This document shows, piece by piece, positions 1 to 7,735 of a stretch of DNA of 12,584 bases. Positions within the stretch are counted from its first letter, which is position 1. Each line of letters starts with the position of its first letter. The stretch covers positions 1 to 12,584 of the forward strand of contig WFMO01000118.1 in assembly GCA_015489055.1 (NCBI GenBank), given 5' to 3'. Below the pieces are notes generated by a model that worked only from the letters and a program-made list of their open reading frames with translations, ran no database searches and was not told the origin of the DNA. This DNA comes from Helicobacteraceae bacterium. GTDB lineage: Bacteria > Campylobacterota > Campylobacteria > Campylobacterales > Sulfurimonadaceae. A program made the position numbers and the translations under genes.

Positions 1-1427
1 CTTACCATAGCCGGCCAAGGACGCGTAACGCACATAAAACCTTTTTCTTCTGCCGGAACTCTCTCTCCTGCGTCATCTAGAATCTCAGCCATAATACCAG
101 GCAGGGCAAATGTAGCACATCCCGGTTTAATCGGAGTAGCACCCGGGAGCGGTGAGATGATATGACCACCTGTCTCAGTCTGCCAATATGTATCAACTAT
201 AGAACATTTTGAATTTCCTACCATTTCATAATACCACATCCATGCAGATGGATCTATCGGTTCACCTACCGTTCCTAAAACTTTAAGACTTGAGAGATCA
301 TATTTTTTCGGTTCATCTTCTCCTACTTTATGCAAAACGCGTATAGCTGTTGGTGCTGTATAGAACTGATTAATTTTATACTCTTCAACCATTTTCCATG
401 CACGTCCGGCATCAGGATAAGTAGGAACACCTTCAAACATTACCGTCGTAGCACCAATAGCAAGCGGCCCATAAACTATGTACGTATGTCCTGTAATCCA
501 ACCTATATCCGCTGTGCACCAGTATGTATCATTTTCTTTGACATCAAAAACCCATTCCATCGTCATCTGAGCCCAAAGAATATATCCTGCCTGGTTATGC
601 TGAACTCCCTTTGGTTTACCTGTGGAACCAGAAGTATATAATAAAAACAAAGGATCTTCGGCATCCATGATCTCCGGCTCACAAATAGAGGATTCTTGCT
701 CGATCACTTCATTGTATGAATAATCACGCCCCTCTACCCACTCAATATCTTCATTGTTTCTTTGTATTACTAAAACTTTATCGACGGGCGTAGTGCCGGC
801 TAATGCTTCATCAACAACAGGTTTTAACATGTAAGGCTTGCCTTTACGAAAAGCACCATCTGCCGTGATAACTATTTTTGCATCTGCATCCATAATGCGC
901 TCGCGAAGAGCCTTGCTTGAAAAACCACCAAAAACAACTGAATGTATTGCACCGATCCTAGCACATGCCAACATAGCATAAGCCGATTCTGGTATCATCG
1001 GCATATATATAACAACTCTGTCACCTTTTTTAACGTTAAATCTATTTTTGAGTAAATTTGCAAATTTATTGACATTATATGATAGCTGCAGATACGTGAT
1101 TATCTGTTGATCGCCGCGGTCTCCTTCAAAAATGATGGCAGCTTTATTTTTTCGACTGTTTAAATGCCTATCAACGCACTGCGTTGATACGTTTAATTTT
1201 CCACCCTCAAACCACTTTACAAAAGGAAATTTGCTCTCATCCAACACTTTTGTAAAAGGCTGATTCCAATTTAATTTCTCTTTTGCATGCGTACCCCAGA
1301 ATCCCTCATAATCCTCTTCTGCCCATTCTTGAAGATCATGATATTCACACATATTTTTAATAGCTGCATTACGGCTTAAATCTTTGTTTGGCTTAAAAAT
1401 CTGTTTTGCGGTATGTTGTATTGACAT
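1..1427 (-). CDS. acs: Acetyl-CoA synthetase (AMP-forming), 3'-truncated by window edge
   Basis: Activates acetate to acetyl-CoA through an acetyl-AMP intermediate in the cytoplasm. The 475 codons in the window read without interruption from ATG at 1427. They include the N-terminal region typical of the family ([17 protein letters not shown]), the ATP-binding P-loop [10 protein letters not shown] (about residues 263-272), the [14 protein letters not shown] segment and the [10 protein letters not shown] motif. The Trp of that last motif (about residue 415) matches the acetate-pocket Trp of characterised Acs enzymes, which favours acetate over longer acids. The family is about 650 residues long, so roughly 175 residues are missing, including the C-terminal lid and the catalytic Lys that is the usual acetylation target. 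AAGGA at 1440-1436 lies 8 bases before the ATG. The gene is divergent from the cyclophilin gene and has its own promoter. Confidence 0.97.
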   Translation of the reverse strand, partial: MSIQHTAKQIFKPNKDLSRNAAIKNMCEYHDLQEWAEEDYEGFWGTHAKEKLNWNQPFTKVLDESKFPFVKWFEGGKLNVSTQCVDRHLNSRKNKAAIIFEGDRGDQQIITYLQLSYNVNKFANLLKNRFNVKKGDRVVIYMPMIPESAYAMLACARIGAIHSVVFGGFSSKALRERIMDADAKIVITADGAFRKGKPYMLKPVVDEALAGTTPVDKVLVIQRNNEDIEWVEGRDYSYNEVIEQESSICEPEIMDAEDPLFLLYTSGSTGKPKGVQHNQAGYILWAQMTMEWVFDVKENDTYWCTADIGWITGHTYIVYGPLAIGATTVMFEGVPTYPDAGRAWKMVEEYKINQFYTAPTAIRVLHKVGEDEPKKYDLSSLKVLGTVGEPIDPSAWMWYYEMVGNSKCSIVDTYWQTETGGHIISPLPGATPIKPGCATFALPGIMAEILDDAGERVPAEEKGFMCVTRPWPAMV

Positions 1428-1464
1428 TGCTTGTGTCCTTATTTTAAAATATTGTAATTAGTGT

Positions 1465-1470
1465 ATTATA
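1465..1470 (-). promoter_or_regulatory. Putative -10 box of acs
   Basis: Read on the minus strand this is a perfect TATAAT in the context GGTTATAATAC, about 38 bases before the acs start codon. There is no convincing -35 box, as is usual for the main sigma factor of Campylobacterota. The 38-bp inverted repeat begins 4 bases further upstream and covers the region a -35 element would occupy. Assignment is by sequence pattern only. Confidence 0.6.
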
Positions 1471-1474
1471 ACCA

Positions 1475-1512
1475 AGGCATAATGATTTTTTCTTAAAAAA
1501 AGCATTATGCCT
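1475..1512. repeat. 38-bp inverted repeat in the acs/cyclophilin divergent promoter region
   Basis: The arms are 1475-1491 and 1496-1512, with 16 of 17 positions paired (single mismatch 1485/1502) around a 4-base centre. The outer 10 bp (AGGCATAATG / CATTATGCCT) are perfect; the inner 6 bp are T-run against A-run. It abuts the -10 box of acs and lies about 45 bases upstream of the -10 box of the cyclophilin gene. Neither side has a U-tract after a GC-rich stem and no gene ends here, so a terminator is unlikely. An operator for a dimeric regulator, or a cruciform-forming element, fits better; the regulator is unknown. Confidence 0.75.
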
Positions 1513-1557
1513 AAAATAATGGTTTAGAAATTAATACTCAAATTAAGAATATTTAAC

Positions 1558-1563
1558 TATAAT
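1558..1563 (+). promoter_or_regulatory. Putative -10 box of the cyclophilin gene
   Basis: A perfect TATAAT lies 29 bases before the ATG at 1593, in an AT-rich tract with no clear -35 box. Transcription would start near 1570, giving a short leader that holds the AGGGG ribosome binding site at 1581-1585 (7 bases before the start). This promoter probably also reads into the DUF475 gene and queH, since no terminator is seen between them. Confidence 0.6.
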
Positions 1564-1592
1564 TATACACTTATAAAAAAAGGGGTCGATAT

Positions 1593-2102
1593 ATGTCATT
1601 TTTAACAAACAAAGAACTTAAAACATACGATTTAACTGCAGATGAATTTGCAAAATTACAATGGGCTAAAATTACTACTGACAAAGGAGTGATTTGGATC
1701 AAACTCTATCCTGAAGAAGTTCCAAACACGGTTGCAAATTTTACTCATCTAGCAAATGATGGCTTTTATAATGGTTTAGTTTTTCACCGCGTTATCCCCG
1801 GTTTTATGGCACAAGGCGGATGTCCTACAGGTACAGGCACAGGCGGTCCTGGATGGGCCATTGCATGTGAAAGTGATAAGAATAAACATAAGCATATAAA
1901 AGGTACTATATCTATGGCACATGCAGGCAAAGATACTGGCGGGAGTCAATTTTTCATCTGCTTTGTTGATTGTCCGCACTTAGATGGTGTACATACCGTT
2001 TTTGGAGGTATTGAACCTGGTGATAAAGCAAGCATGGATGTCTTAGATTCCATAAAAATGCAGGATAAAATACAATCTATAGAAATTTTAGAATCAAAAT
2101 AA
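1593..2102 (+). CDS. Cytoplasmic cyclophilin-type peptidyl-prolyl cis-trans isomerase
   Basis: Catalyses cis-trans isomerisation of Xaa-Pro bonds. At 169 aa this is a single-domain cyclophilin with no signal peptide, hence cytoplasmic. The family core is clear: [13 protein letters not shown] (residues 64-76, catalytic Arg66, with Phe71, Met72 and Gln74 of the active site), GGSQFFICF (116-124) and [10 protein letters not shown] (129-138). The position equal to Trp121 of human cyclophilin A is His129. Trp121 contributes to cyclosporin binding, so drug sensitivity is probably low; the catalytic set itself is intact. A roughly 20-residue N-terminal stretch precedes the barrel. The start is fixed by AGGGG 7 bases upstream. 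The gene is first in a likely unit with the DUF475 gene (10-bp gap) and queH; no functional link between the three is evident. Confidence 0.95.
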   Translation: MSFLTNKELKTYDLTADEFAKLQWAKITTDKGVIWIKLYPEEVPNTVANFTHLANDGFYNGLVFHRVIPGFMAQGGCPTGTGTGGPGWAIACESDKNKHKHIKGTISMAHAGKDTGGSQFFICFVDCPHLDGVHTVFGGIEPGDKASMDVLDSIKMQDKIQSIEILESK

Positions 2103-2112
2103 TTTAGAAAAT

Positions 2113-3093
2113 ATGCGCTATTTTTATTCATCATTTGTTTTTATGGCAGGTGGATTAATAGCGGCATATCTTATAGGTGGCATTAAAGCTGTTTATATAG
2201 CAGTTTTACTGATAACTCTTGAGGTTTCTCTATCTTTTGACAATGCAATAGTAAATGCAAAAATACTTGGACAGATGGACCTTGTGTGGCAAAAAAGATT
2301 TATTGTTTTTGGACTAATAATTGCGGTTTTTGGCATGAGATTGTTATTTCCTCTTTTGATTGTTTATTTTACATCTGACATGGGACTTGCTCAAACTCTT
2401 CAAACAGCGCTATATCATCCTACACAATATAAAACTATCTTACATAGTGCCCAGCCTGCTATTTTTGCTTTTGGCGGTGCTTTTTTACTGATGGTATTTC
2501 TTGATTTTTTTCTACAAACCAGAGAAGTTCAATGGATAGCTCTTTTGGAAAATTCAAAACTAGTCAAAAAACTCTCAGCCATTACAAATATCAAATTACT
2601 TATTGCGGTTATAGTTAGTCTTATGCTTGGATATGTGACTGCCGATTTACACATTGTATTAAATTTTATTTACGGCATCTTGCTTTACAGCATACTAGAA
2701 GCGCTAACCAGGTTGCTATCTTTAGATATAATAAAAAATGGACTTATGGGCTTTGTCTATCTTGAAGTTTTGGATGCCAGCTTTAGTTTTGACGGTGTAA
2801 TCGGTGCATTTGCCATTAGCGGTAATATTTTGATTATAATGCTGGGCCTTGGAATAGGCGCTATGTTTGTGCGCAGCATTACTATATATTTTGTACAGCA
2901 TAAAACTTTGACAAAATATATATATCTAGAACACGGTGCGCATTACGCCATCGGGATACTCTCTGCTATAATGTTGCTTAAGATTTCTATAAACATAAGC
3001 GATACGCTTACGGGGACAATAGGTGTCGGTCTTATAGGTGCGGCTTTTATCCATTCATTACTTAAGAGTAAAAATACATTAAACGAGGTGTAA
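2113..3093 (+). CDS. DUF475 family integral membrane protein (TerC superfamily)
   Basis: A 326-aa polytopic inner-membrane protein with about eight hydrophobic segments, for example residues 4-23, 26-42, 63-85, 116-134, 161-176, 183-198, 235-253 and 277-294. It carries the acidic membrane motifs of the TerC/DUF475 superfamily: EVSLSFDNAIVNA (37-49), LEVLDASFSFDGVIGA (217-232) and LEHGAHYAIG (272-281). The paired SFDNA and D-x3-FDG motifs suggest metal-ion handling. Some TerC relatives export manganese, but substrate and direction cannot be read from this sequence. The start at 2113 has only a weak upstream purine tract (TTTAGAAAAT). A second in-frame ATG at 2143 would remove much of the first membrane segment, so I prefer 2113. 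The last codons contain the ribosome binding site of queH. The name TerC does not justify calling it a tellurite-resistance gene. Confidence 0.88.
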   Translation: MRYFYSSFVFMAGGLIAAYLIGGIKAVYIAVLLITLEVSLSFDNAIVNAKILGQMDLVWQKRFIVFGLIIAVFGMRLLFPLLIVYFTSDMGLAQTLQTALYHPTQYKTILHSAQPAIFAFGGAFLLMVFLDFFLQTREVQWIALLENSKLVKKLSAITNIKLLIAVIVSLMLGYVTADLHIVLNFIYGILLYSILEALTRLLSLDIIKNGLMGFVYLEVLDASFSFDGVIGAFAISGNILIIMLGLGIGAMFVRSITIYFVQHKTLTKYIYLEHGAHYAIGILSAIMLLKISINISDTLTGTIGVGLIGAAFIHSLLKSKNTLNEV

Positions 3094-3097
3094 TATT
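3085..3097 (+). promoter_or_regulatory. Ribosome binding site and ATT start codon of queH
   Basis: GAGGTG at 3085-3090 is a good anti-Shine-Dalgarno match. From its GAGG core to the ATT at 3095 there are 6 bases, a normal spacing. The queH frame is open only from 3083 (TAA at 3080-3082) and contains no ATG, GTG or TTG before 3257. The DUF475 stop codon (3091-3093) lies between the binding site and the ATT, so a ribosome finishing DUF475 would be placed on the start, and coupling could offset a weak initiator. If 3097 were G the start would be ATG. Confidence 0.7.
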
Positions 3098-4177
3098 TTA
3101 GTACATATATGCTGTTCTGTTGATAGCCATTTTTTTCTTCAAAAACTACAAAACGATTATCCTGATGAGACACTTATCGGTTTTTTTTATGATCCAAATA
3201 TTCATCCATATTCTGAATACAGACTACGCTATCTCGATGTTGAACGTTCTTGTAAGATGCTGGGTATTAAACTACTTGAGGGTGAATATGATTATCAAAA
3301 CTGGATGCAAGCCGTCAAAGGTTTGCAAAACGAACCTGAAAAAGGTAAGCGGTGTGAAGTTTGTTTTGATAGACGTTTTGAAGTCAGTGCGCATAAAGCG
3401 TTAGAATTGGGTGAGAACAAGATAACGACAACCTTACTTATAAGCCCCTTAAAGTCCCAAGAGCAGCTAAAACGTGTGGGAAATGAGTTTTATAAAAAAT
3501 ATGGGGTTGAATTTATAGCTGTTGATTATCGTGCAAACGGCGGAACACAAGATCAAAGCAGAGTCACAAAAGAGAAACAGCTGTACAGACAAGATTATTG
3601 CGGTTGCATATATGGGTTAACCATGCAAAGAGATGCTCAGGGTAAATTAATGGATGAGATGTTTTCTCCTGTGTCCAATACTATCCTGCCGGCTTCTATC
3701 GAGCATAGGATTGAAATTTACAAAAATCGTATAAAACTCGAAGATGGCAATCAAGACTATAAAATAGTAAAATATAAATTTTTAAATTACAGACAATTTA
3801 CATGTAAGCTTATGCAAAGTAAAAACACTTCTGTAACAGCCTACGCCTTGTCATATTCGACACTACCACGTAAAAAAACACAAGGGAGAATCGAGTTTGA
3901 AGCAGATGGTATTTCATATTTTAATCGTGATGAAATCAAGTTGATAACATTGGATAAATTTAATACTTTTACATATAAACAATATACATCAGTAAAGGAA
4001 ATTATTTTTAATCCTCTCACATTTAAGGAAGAGGCTGAAATAAGATATAAAATAACAAATAGCAGATATGATTTAACTCCTATAATAGTTACCGATAAAC
4101 AGCCAAGCGGCAAACTCACTTTATATCTTGATGCAATAGCATATGAAGATACCATTGAGAAAATAATCGAAATTTAA
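3095..4177 (+). CDS. queH: Epoxyqueuosine reductase QueH, with long C-terminal extension
   Basis: Reduces epoxyqueuosine to queuosine in the wobble position of tRNAs with GUN anticodons, the last step of queuosine synthesis; QueH (former DUF208) is unrelated to QueG. Starting at ATT the product is 360 aa and begins MLVHICCSVDSHFF. Three cysteine pairs mark the family: Cys6-Cys7, Cys87/Cys90 (GKRCEVCFDRRFE) and Cys169/Cys171 (DYCGCIYGL); such residues hold the iron-sulfur and iron centre. The later ATG at 3257 would give 306 aa and delete the first Cys pair and the start of the nucleotide-binding fold, so it is not credible. The reductase domain ends near residue 180. The remaining 180 residues are rich in Lys, Thr and Tyr, and I recognise no fold in them; short QueH proteins are about 200 aa. 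It follows the DUF475 gene by 1 bp. Confidence 0.9.
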   Translation: MLVHICCSVDSHFFLQKLQNDYPDETLIGFFYDPNIHPYSEYRLRYLDVERSCKMLGIKLLEGEYDYQNWMQAVKGLQNEPEKGKRCEVCFDRRFEVSAHKALELGENKITTTLLISPLKSQEQLKRVGNEFYKKYGVEFIAVDYRANGGTQDQSRVTKEKQLYRQDYCGCIYGLTMQRDAQGKLMDEMFSPVSNTILPASIEHRIEIYKNRIKLEDGNQDYKIVKYKFLNYRQFTCKLMQSKNTSVTAYALSYSTLPRKKTQGRIEFEADGISYFNRDEIKLITLDKFNTFTYKQYTSVKEIIFNPLTFKEEAEIRYKITNSRYDLTPIIVTDKQPSGKLTLYLDAIAYEDTIEKIIEI

Positions 4178-4189
4178 CAAATATTTAGG

Positions 4190-4195
4190 TAAAAT
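4190..4195 (+). promoter_or_regulatory. Putative -10 box ahead of fabZ
   Basis: TAAAAT sits inside the small palindrome GGTAAAATTACC (4188-4199), 29 bases before the fabZ start and 12 bases after the queH stop. The spacing to the start resembles that of the cyclophilin promoter in this window. A second candidate, TATTAT at 4204-4209, is too close to the ATG to leave the AAGG site (4211-4214) in the transcript. This would be the main promoter of the fabZ-to-mipA gene chain; read-through from queH is also possible because no terminator separates them. Confidence 0.45.
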
Positions 4196-4224
4196 TACCC
4201 AATTATTATAAAGGCACATAAAGC

Positions 4225-4668
4225 ATGATGGATATTACAGAAATCCAAGAGATTATTCCGCATCGTTTTCCCTTTTTACTTGTAGATAGAGTAACAGAGG
4301 TAACAAGCAATCAAAATCTAATTGGATATAAAAATATAAGCATAAGCGAGCAAGTTTTTCTAGGGCATTTCCCCGGTCATCCTATTTATCCGGGAGTCTT
4401 GATTTTAGAGGGACTAGCGCAGGCAGGTGGAATTTTGGCATTTAAAAGTATGGATATGACTAAAGAAGAAGCTGCACAAAAAGTTGTTTATTTTATGAGT
4501 ATTGATAATGCCAAGTTCAGGTCTCCTGTAAAACCCGGCGATAAATTGGAATATCGTCTAAGTATCATAAAAAACAAGGGTGCAATCTGGTTGCTTGACG
4601 GCAAAGCATACGTTGATGATAAGTTAGTGGCTCAAGCTGAACTAAAAGCGATGGTTGTTGATAAATAA
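4225..4668 (+). CDS. fabZ: 3-hydroxyacyl-[acyl-carrier-protein] dehydratase FabZ
   Basis: Dehydrates (3R)-hydroxyacyl-ACP to trans-2-enoyl-ACP in type II fatty acid elongation, in the cytoplasm. The 147-aa product has the usual length and hot-dog fold motifs: [13 protein letters not shown] (11-23), the catalytic His48 in GHFPGHP, and the catalytic Glu62 in [14 protein letters not shown]. The H-to-E spacing of 14 residues matches characterised FabZ enzymes. The first of two tandem ATGs is chosen because AAGG at 4211-4214 is then 10 bases away. Its stop overlaps the lpxA ATG by one base (TAATG). FabZ and LpxA draw on the same hydroxyacyl-ACP pool, so coupled expression makes sense for balancing phospholipid against lipid A. 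Confidence 0.97.
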   Translation: MMDITEIQEIIPHRFPFLLVDRVTEVTSNQNLIGYKNISISEQVFLGHFPGHPIYPGVLILEGLAQAGGILAFKSMDMTKEEAAQKVVYFMSIDNAKFRSPVKPGDKLEYRLSIIKNKGAIWLLDGKAYVDDKLVAQAELKAMVVDK

Positions 4669-5450
4669 TGGATAAGATATCCAAACTTGCCATCATCGAA
4701 GATGGTGCGATAATAGATAAAAATGTTGAAATTGGTCCATACTGTTTTATATCTCAGGATACAGTTATAGGCGAAGGCACAGTTATAGAGCAAGGAAGTT
4801 GCATATATGGCAAAACTTCTCTTGGAAAATTTAATCATGTATTTTCTCATTCTGTTTTGGGCTCAATTCCACAAGATTTAAAATTTTCCGGCGAGGATGT
4901 AGAATTGATTATAGGTGATTATAATAAAATTCGTGAATTTACACTATTTAACCCCGGCACAAAAGGCGGCGGCGGCAAGACGATCATCGGAAATCACAAT
5001 TTGTTTATGGGCTATGTGCATATCGGTCATGATGTGCTTATAGGAAATCACTGCATTTTAGCAAATGCGGCAACATTAGCAGGCCATGTAGAGATGGGTG
5101 ATTATGTAGTAATCGGCGGGATGACTCCCGTACATCAATTTGTACATATTGGAGATTTTTCGATGATAGCCGGTGCATCCGCACTTGCTCAGGATATTCC
5201 GCCATATTGCATGGCTGAAGGAAACAGAGCAAGTTTGAGAGGTTTAAATTTAACAGGACTCAGGCGTCATGTACAAAGGCAAGATATAGATGCACTAAAA
5301 ACTGCTTACAAAGAATTATTTGAGATGAAAAAACCATTAAAAGATGCTGCAAATGATCTACTAGAATCAAGTGATAATTTTTATGTCCACAACATCTGCA
5401 ACTTTATTTTAAAAACAAAACGCGGAATTCCGTATGAGAGGAAAAATTAA
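4668..5450 (+). CDS. lpxA: Acyl-ACP--UDP-N-acetylglucosamine O-acyltransferase LpxA
   Basis: Transfers a (3R)-hydroxyacyl chain from ACP to the 3-OH of UDP-GlcNAc, the first reaction of lipid A synthesis. At 260 aa it has the normal length. The N-terminal two thirds show the hexapeptide repeats of a left-handed beta helix ([43 protein letters not shown]), followed by an alpha-helical C-terminal part from about residue 185. The catalytic base is His121 in [13 protein letters not shown], aligned with His125 of E. coli LpxA. The [18 protein letters not shown] segment is also characteristic. The ATG shares its A with the fabZ stop codon, and the stop TAA shares its last A with the clpX ATG, so translational coupling on both sides is likely. 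The acyl-chain length preference cannot be read with confidence. Confidence 0.97.
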   Translation: MDKISKLAIIEDGAIIDKNVEIGPYCFISQDTVIGEGTVIEQGSCIYGKTSLGKFNHVFSHSVLGSIPQDLKFSGEDVELIIGDYNKIREFTLFNPGTKGGGGKTIIGNHNLFMGYVHIGHDVLIGNHCILANAATLAGHVEMGDYVVIGGMTPVHQFVHIGDFSMIAGASALAQDIPPYCMAEGNRASLRGLNLTGLRRHVQRQDIDALKTAYKELFEMKKPLKDAANDLLESSDNFYVHNICNFILKTKRGIPYERKN

Positions 5451-6685
5451 TGGCACATAGAAATTGTAGTTTTTGCGGTGCGCAAGAAAGTGAAAGTAAC
5501 CCGGTAATAGCGGGACATAACGTATATATATGTAAAAACTGTGTATTTTCGGCTTACAAGATTATGTTTGGAGATGAGCAAGAATCTGATAACACACAAA
5601 AATTGGATACCGATACAGTTTTGATAACACCCAAAGAGTTGCATGAATTTTTAAATCAGTATATCATAGGTCAGGATAAAGCAAAAAAACTGCTTAGTGT
5701 TGCGGTATATAACCATTATAAACGTATCTTTAAAAAAGATGTTATAAAAGATGATGATACTGAGATAGCAAAATCTAATGTTTTATTAATAGGGCCGACG
5801 GGAAGCGGTAAGACGCTTATGGCACAAACAATAGCCAAAATTCTTCATGTGCCAATAGCTATTGCAGACGCAACAAGCTTAACTGAAGCCGGATATGTAG
5901 GAGAGGACGTTGAAAATATTTTGACAAGACTTTTACAATCAGCTGACGGTGATATAAAAAAAGCACAGCAAGGTATAGTATTTATAGACGAAGTAGATAA
6001 AATATCGCGTATGAGTGAAAATCGTTCAATTACACGAGATGTGTCAGGAGAAGGTGTGCAACAGGCTTTGCTTAAAATTATCGAGGGTTCCATGGTAAAC
6101 ATCCCTCCAAAAGGCGGCAGAAAGCATCCTAATCAAGAGTTCACACAAATTGATACTTCCGGTATTTTATTTATCTGCGGTGGTGCTTTTGACGGCATAG
6201 ACGACATCCTAAAAAGAAAACAAGGCAAAAATATTTTAGGATTCGGGCATGAGAAAAAGACAAAAGATGAACAAAAATCGACATTAGATGCAGTTGAACC
6301 AGAAGACTTGATTCATTATGGGCTTATACCGGAATTAATAGGTCGCCTGCCGATTATTGCGTCACTTCAAGAAATAAGTGAAAATGAGATGGTTGAGATA
6401 CTTACAAAGCCAAAAAATTCATTAGTGCGTCAATATAAAAAATTATTTGCCATTGATGATGTGCAGCTTTCTTTTGAGGATGATGCATTGCTGGCAATTG
6501 CAAAAAAAGCGATAGCAAGAAAAACCGGCGCTCGCGGACTAAGGGCTATAATGGAAGAAAATATGATAGATATTATGTATGAACTTCCACAGTATAAAGG
6601 GTATGAGATTGTAGTAACAGAAGATGTAATCAAAAATCATGAAAAACCTTTATACATTAAAAAAAATAAACAAAAAACTGCATAA
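5450..6685 (+). CDS. clpX: ATP-dependent Clp protease ATP-binding subunit ClpX
   Basis: Hexameric AAA+ unfoldase that feeds substrates to the ClpP peptidase. The 411-aa product is complete. It has the N-terminal zinc-binding domain (Cys6, Cys9, Cys28, Cys31), Walker A GPTGSGKT (115-122), pore loop GYVG (148-151), Walker B VFIDE (177-181), the substrate-gripping RKH loop (224-226), the ClpP-docking loop in the form LGF (263-265, where E. coli has IGF) and the sensor-2 motif GARGLRA (360-366). Keeping the docking loop implies a ClpP partner, but clpP is not in this window. Its position between lpxA and mreB, with a 1-bp overlap to lpxA and a 12-bp gap to mreB, is unlike the clpP-clpX-lon order of gammaproteobacteria and ties its expression to envelope genes. 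Confidence 0.98.
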   Translation: MAHRNCSFCGAQESESNPVIAGHNVYICKNCVFSAYKIMFGDEQESDNTQKLDTDTVLITPKELHEFLNQYIIGQDKAKKLLSVAVYNHYKRIFKKDVIKDDDTEIAKSNVLLIGPTGSGKTLMAQTIAKILHVPIAIADATSLTEAGYVGEDVENILTRLLQSADGDIKKAQQGIVFIDEVDKISRMSENRSITRDVSGEGVQQALLKIIEGSMVNIPPKGGRKHPNQEFTQIDTSGILFICGGAFDGIDDILKRKQGKNILGFGHEKKTKDEQKSTLDAVEPEDLIHYGLIPELIGRLPIIASLQEISENEMVEILTKPKNSLVRQYKKLFAIDDVQLSFEDDALLAIAKKAIARKTGARGLRAIMEENMIDIMYELPQYKGYEIVVTEDVIKNHEKPLYIKKNKQKTA

Positions 6686-6697
6686 AAAGGTAAGTAG

Positions 6698-7735
6698 ATG
6701 ATATTAAATAAACTTGTTGGTCTTTTTTCAAGCGATTTAGCAATCGACTTAGGCACAGCCAATACATTAGTTATTGTCAAAGGTAAAGGTATCATCATAA
6801 ATGAACCATCAGTTGTTGCAGTAAAAATAAGTAAAAACGGGCAACAAAAAGTCTTAGCAGTAGGTCATGAGGCAAAAGCCATGGTAGGCAAAACGCCTGG
6901 GAATATCACTGCAATTAGACCTATGAAAGACGGAGTTATTGCCGACTTTGATATAACAGAAAAAATGATACGCAAGTTCATAGAAAAGGCACATGGACGA
7001 AAAAATTTGCTAAGCCCTAGAATTATAATCTGTGTTCCATACGGCTTAACGCAGGTGGAGAGAAAAGCAGTTCGTGAATCAGCACTCAGCGCGGGTGCAA
7101 GAGAAGTTTTTTTAATAGAAGAACCGATGGCAGCGGCTATTGGCGCAGGTATTAATATCCGTGAACCTCATGGTAATTTAGTTGTTGATATCGGAGGTGG
7201 AACAACGGAAATTGGCGTTATTTCACTAGGCGGGTTAGTGTTATCAAAATCTATCAGAATCGCTGGAGACAAACTAGATCAGGCGATTGTAGATTATGTG
7301 AAAAAGAAGTATAATCTCTTAATTGGTGAACGAACCGGTGAGGTCATAAAAATTGAAATTGGCACTGCCGTTGCACTTGAAGAAGATCTTGTTTTAAATG
7401 TCAATGGACGAGATCAGGTAGAAGGGCTCCTGACATCAATAGAACTCTCAAGTGAAGACGTAAGAGAAGCCATGAGCGAGCCTCTTAGAGCTATCTCCGA
7501 AGCACTTCGAGACGTACTAGAGAAAATGCCTCCTGATCTAGCCGGAGATATCGTAAATAATGGTATTATACTAACTGGCGGCGGAGCCAATATCAGACAT
7601 CTTGATAAATTTTTATCAGATATCATTAAAATACCTGTTTACGTAGCAGATGAACCTTTGTTGGCTGTCGCAAAAGGCACCGGAAAGGCGCTTGAAGAGA
7701 TAGATCTATTGCAAGATTTATTTGACAATGAATAA
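6698..7735 (+). CDS. mreB: Rod shape-determining protein MreB (bacterial actin)
   Basis: Forms membrane-bound antiparallel filaments that guide lateral peptidoglycan synthesis and maintain rod or helical shape. The 345-aa product shows the actin-superfamily nucleotide motifs: phosphate-1 DLGTANTLV (17-25), EEPMAAAIGAG (141-151), phosphate-2 DIGGGTTEIGV (164-174) and the adenosine motif TGGGANI (293-299). The first residues (MILNKLVGLFS) are hydrophobic and could form part of the membrane contact. AAGG at 6687-6690, 7 bases upstream, supports the start. mreC begins inside its last codons, so the two are probably translationally coupled. Confidence 0.98.
   Translation: MILNKLVGLFSSDLAIDLGTANTLVIVKGKGIIINEPSVVAVKISKNGQQKVLAVGHEAKAMVGKTPGNITAIRPMKDGVIADFDITEKMIRKFIEKAHGRKNLLSPRIIICVPYGLTQVERKAVRESALSAGAREVFLIEEPMAAAIGAGINIREPHGNLVVDIGGGTTEIGVISLGGLVLSKSIRIAGDKLDQAIVDYVKKKYNLLIGERTGEVIKIEIGTAVALEEDLVLNVNGRDQVEGLLTSIELSSEDVREAMSEPLRAISEALRDVLEKMPPDLAGDIVNNGIILTGGGANIRHLDKFLSDIIKIPVYVADEPLLAVAKGTGKALEEIDLLQDLFDNE

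Noticed and set aside
330..641. A 103-codon open frame on the plus strand within acs
   Set aside because: It is antisense to a clearly conserved acs coding region, has no recognisable protein features and no promoter or ribosome binding site of note.
1475..1512. The palindrome as a bidirectional terminator
   Set aside because: The flanking genes diverge, so no transcript ends here, and the outer stem is not followed by a U-tract.
2113..3093. Naming the DUF475 protein a tellurite-resistance determinant
   Set aside because: Superfamily membership (TerC-like) does not establish tellurite resistance, and no other ter genes are present.
3257..4177. queH starting at the first ATG (306 aa)
   Set aside because: It would delete the HICCS motif and 54 residues that match the family and are encoded without interruption upstream.
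7722..7727. TTG start for mreC two codons upstream of ATG
   Set aside because: The ATG at 7728 gives the usual short tail plus membrane anchor, and no better ribosome binding site favours the TTG.
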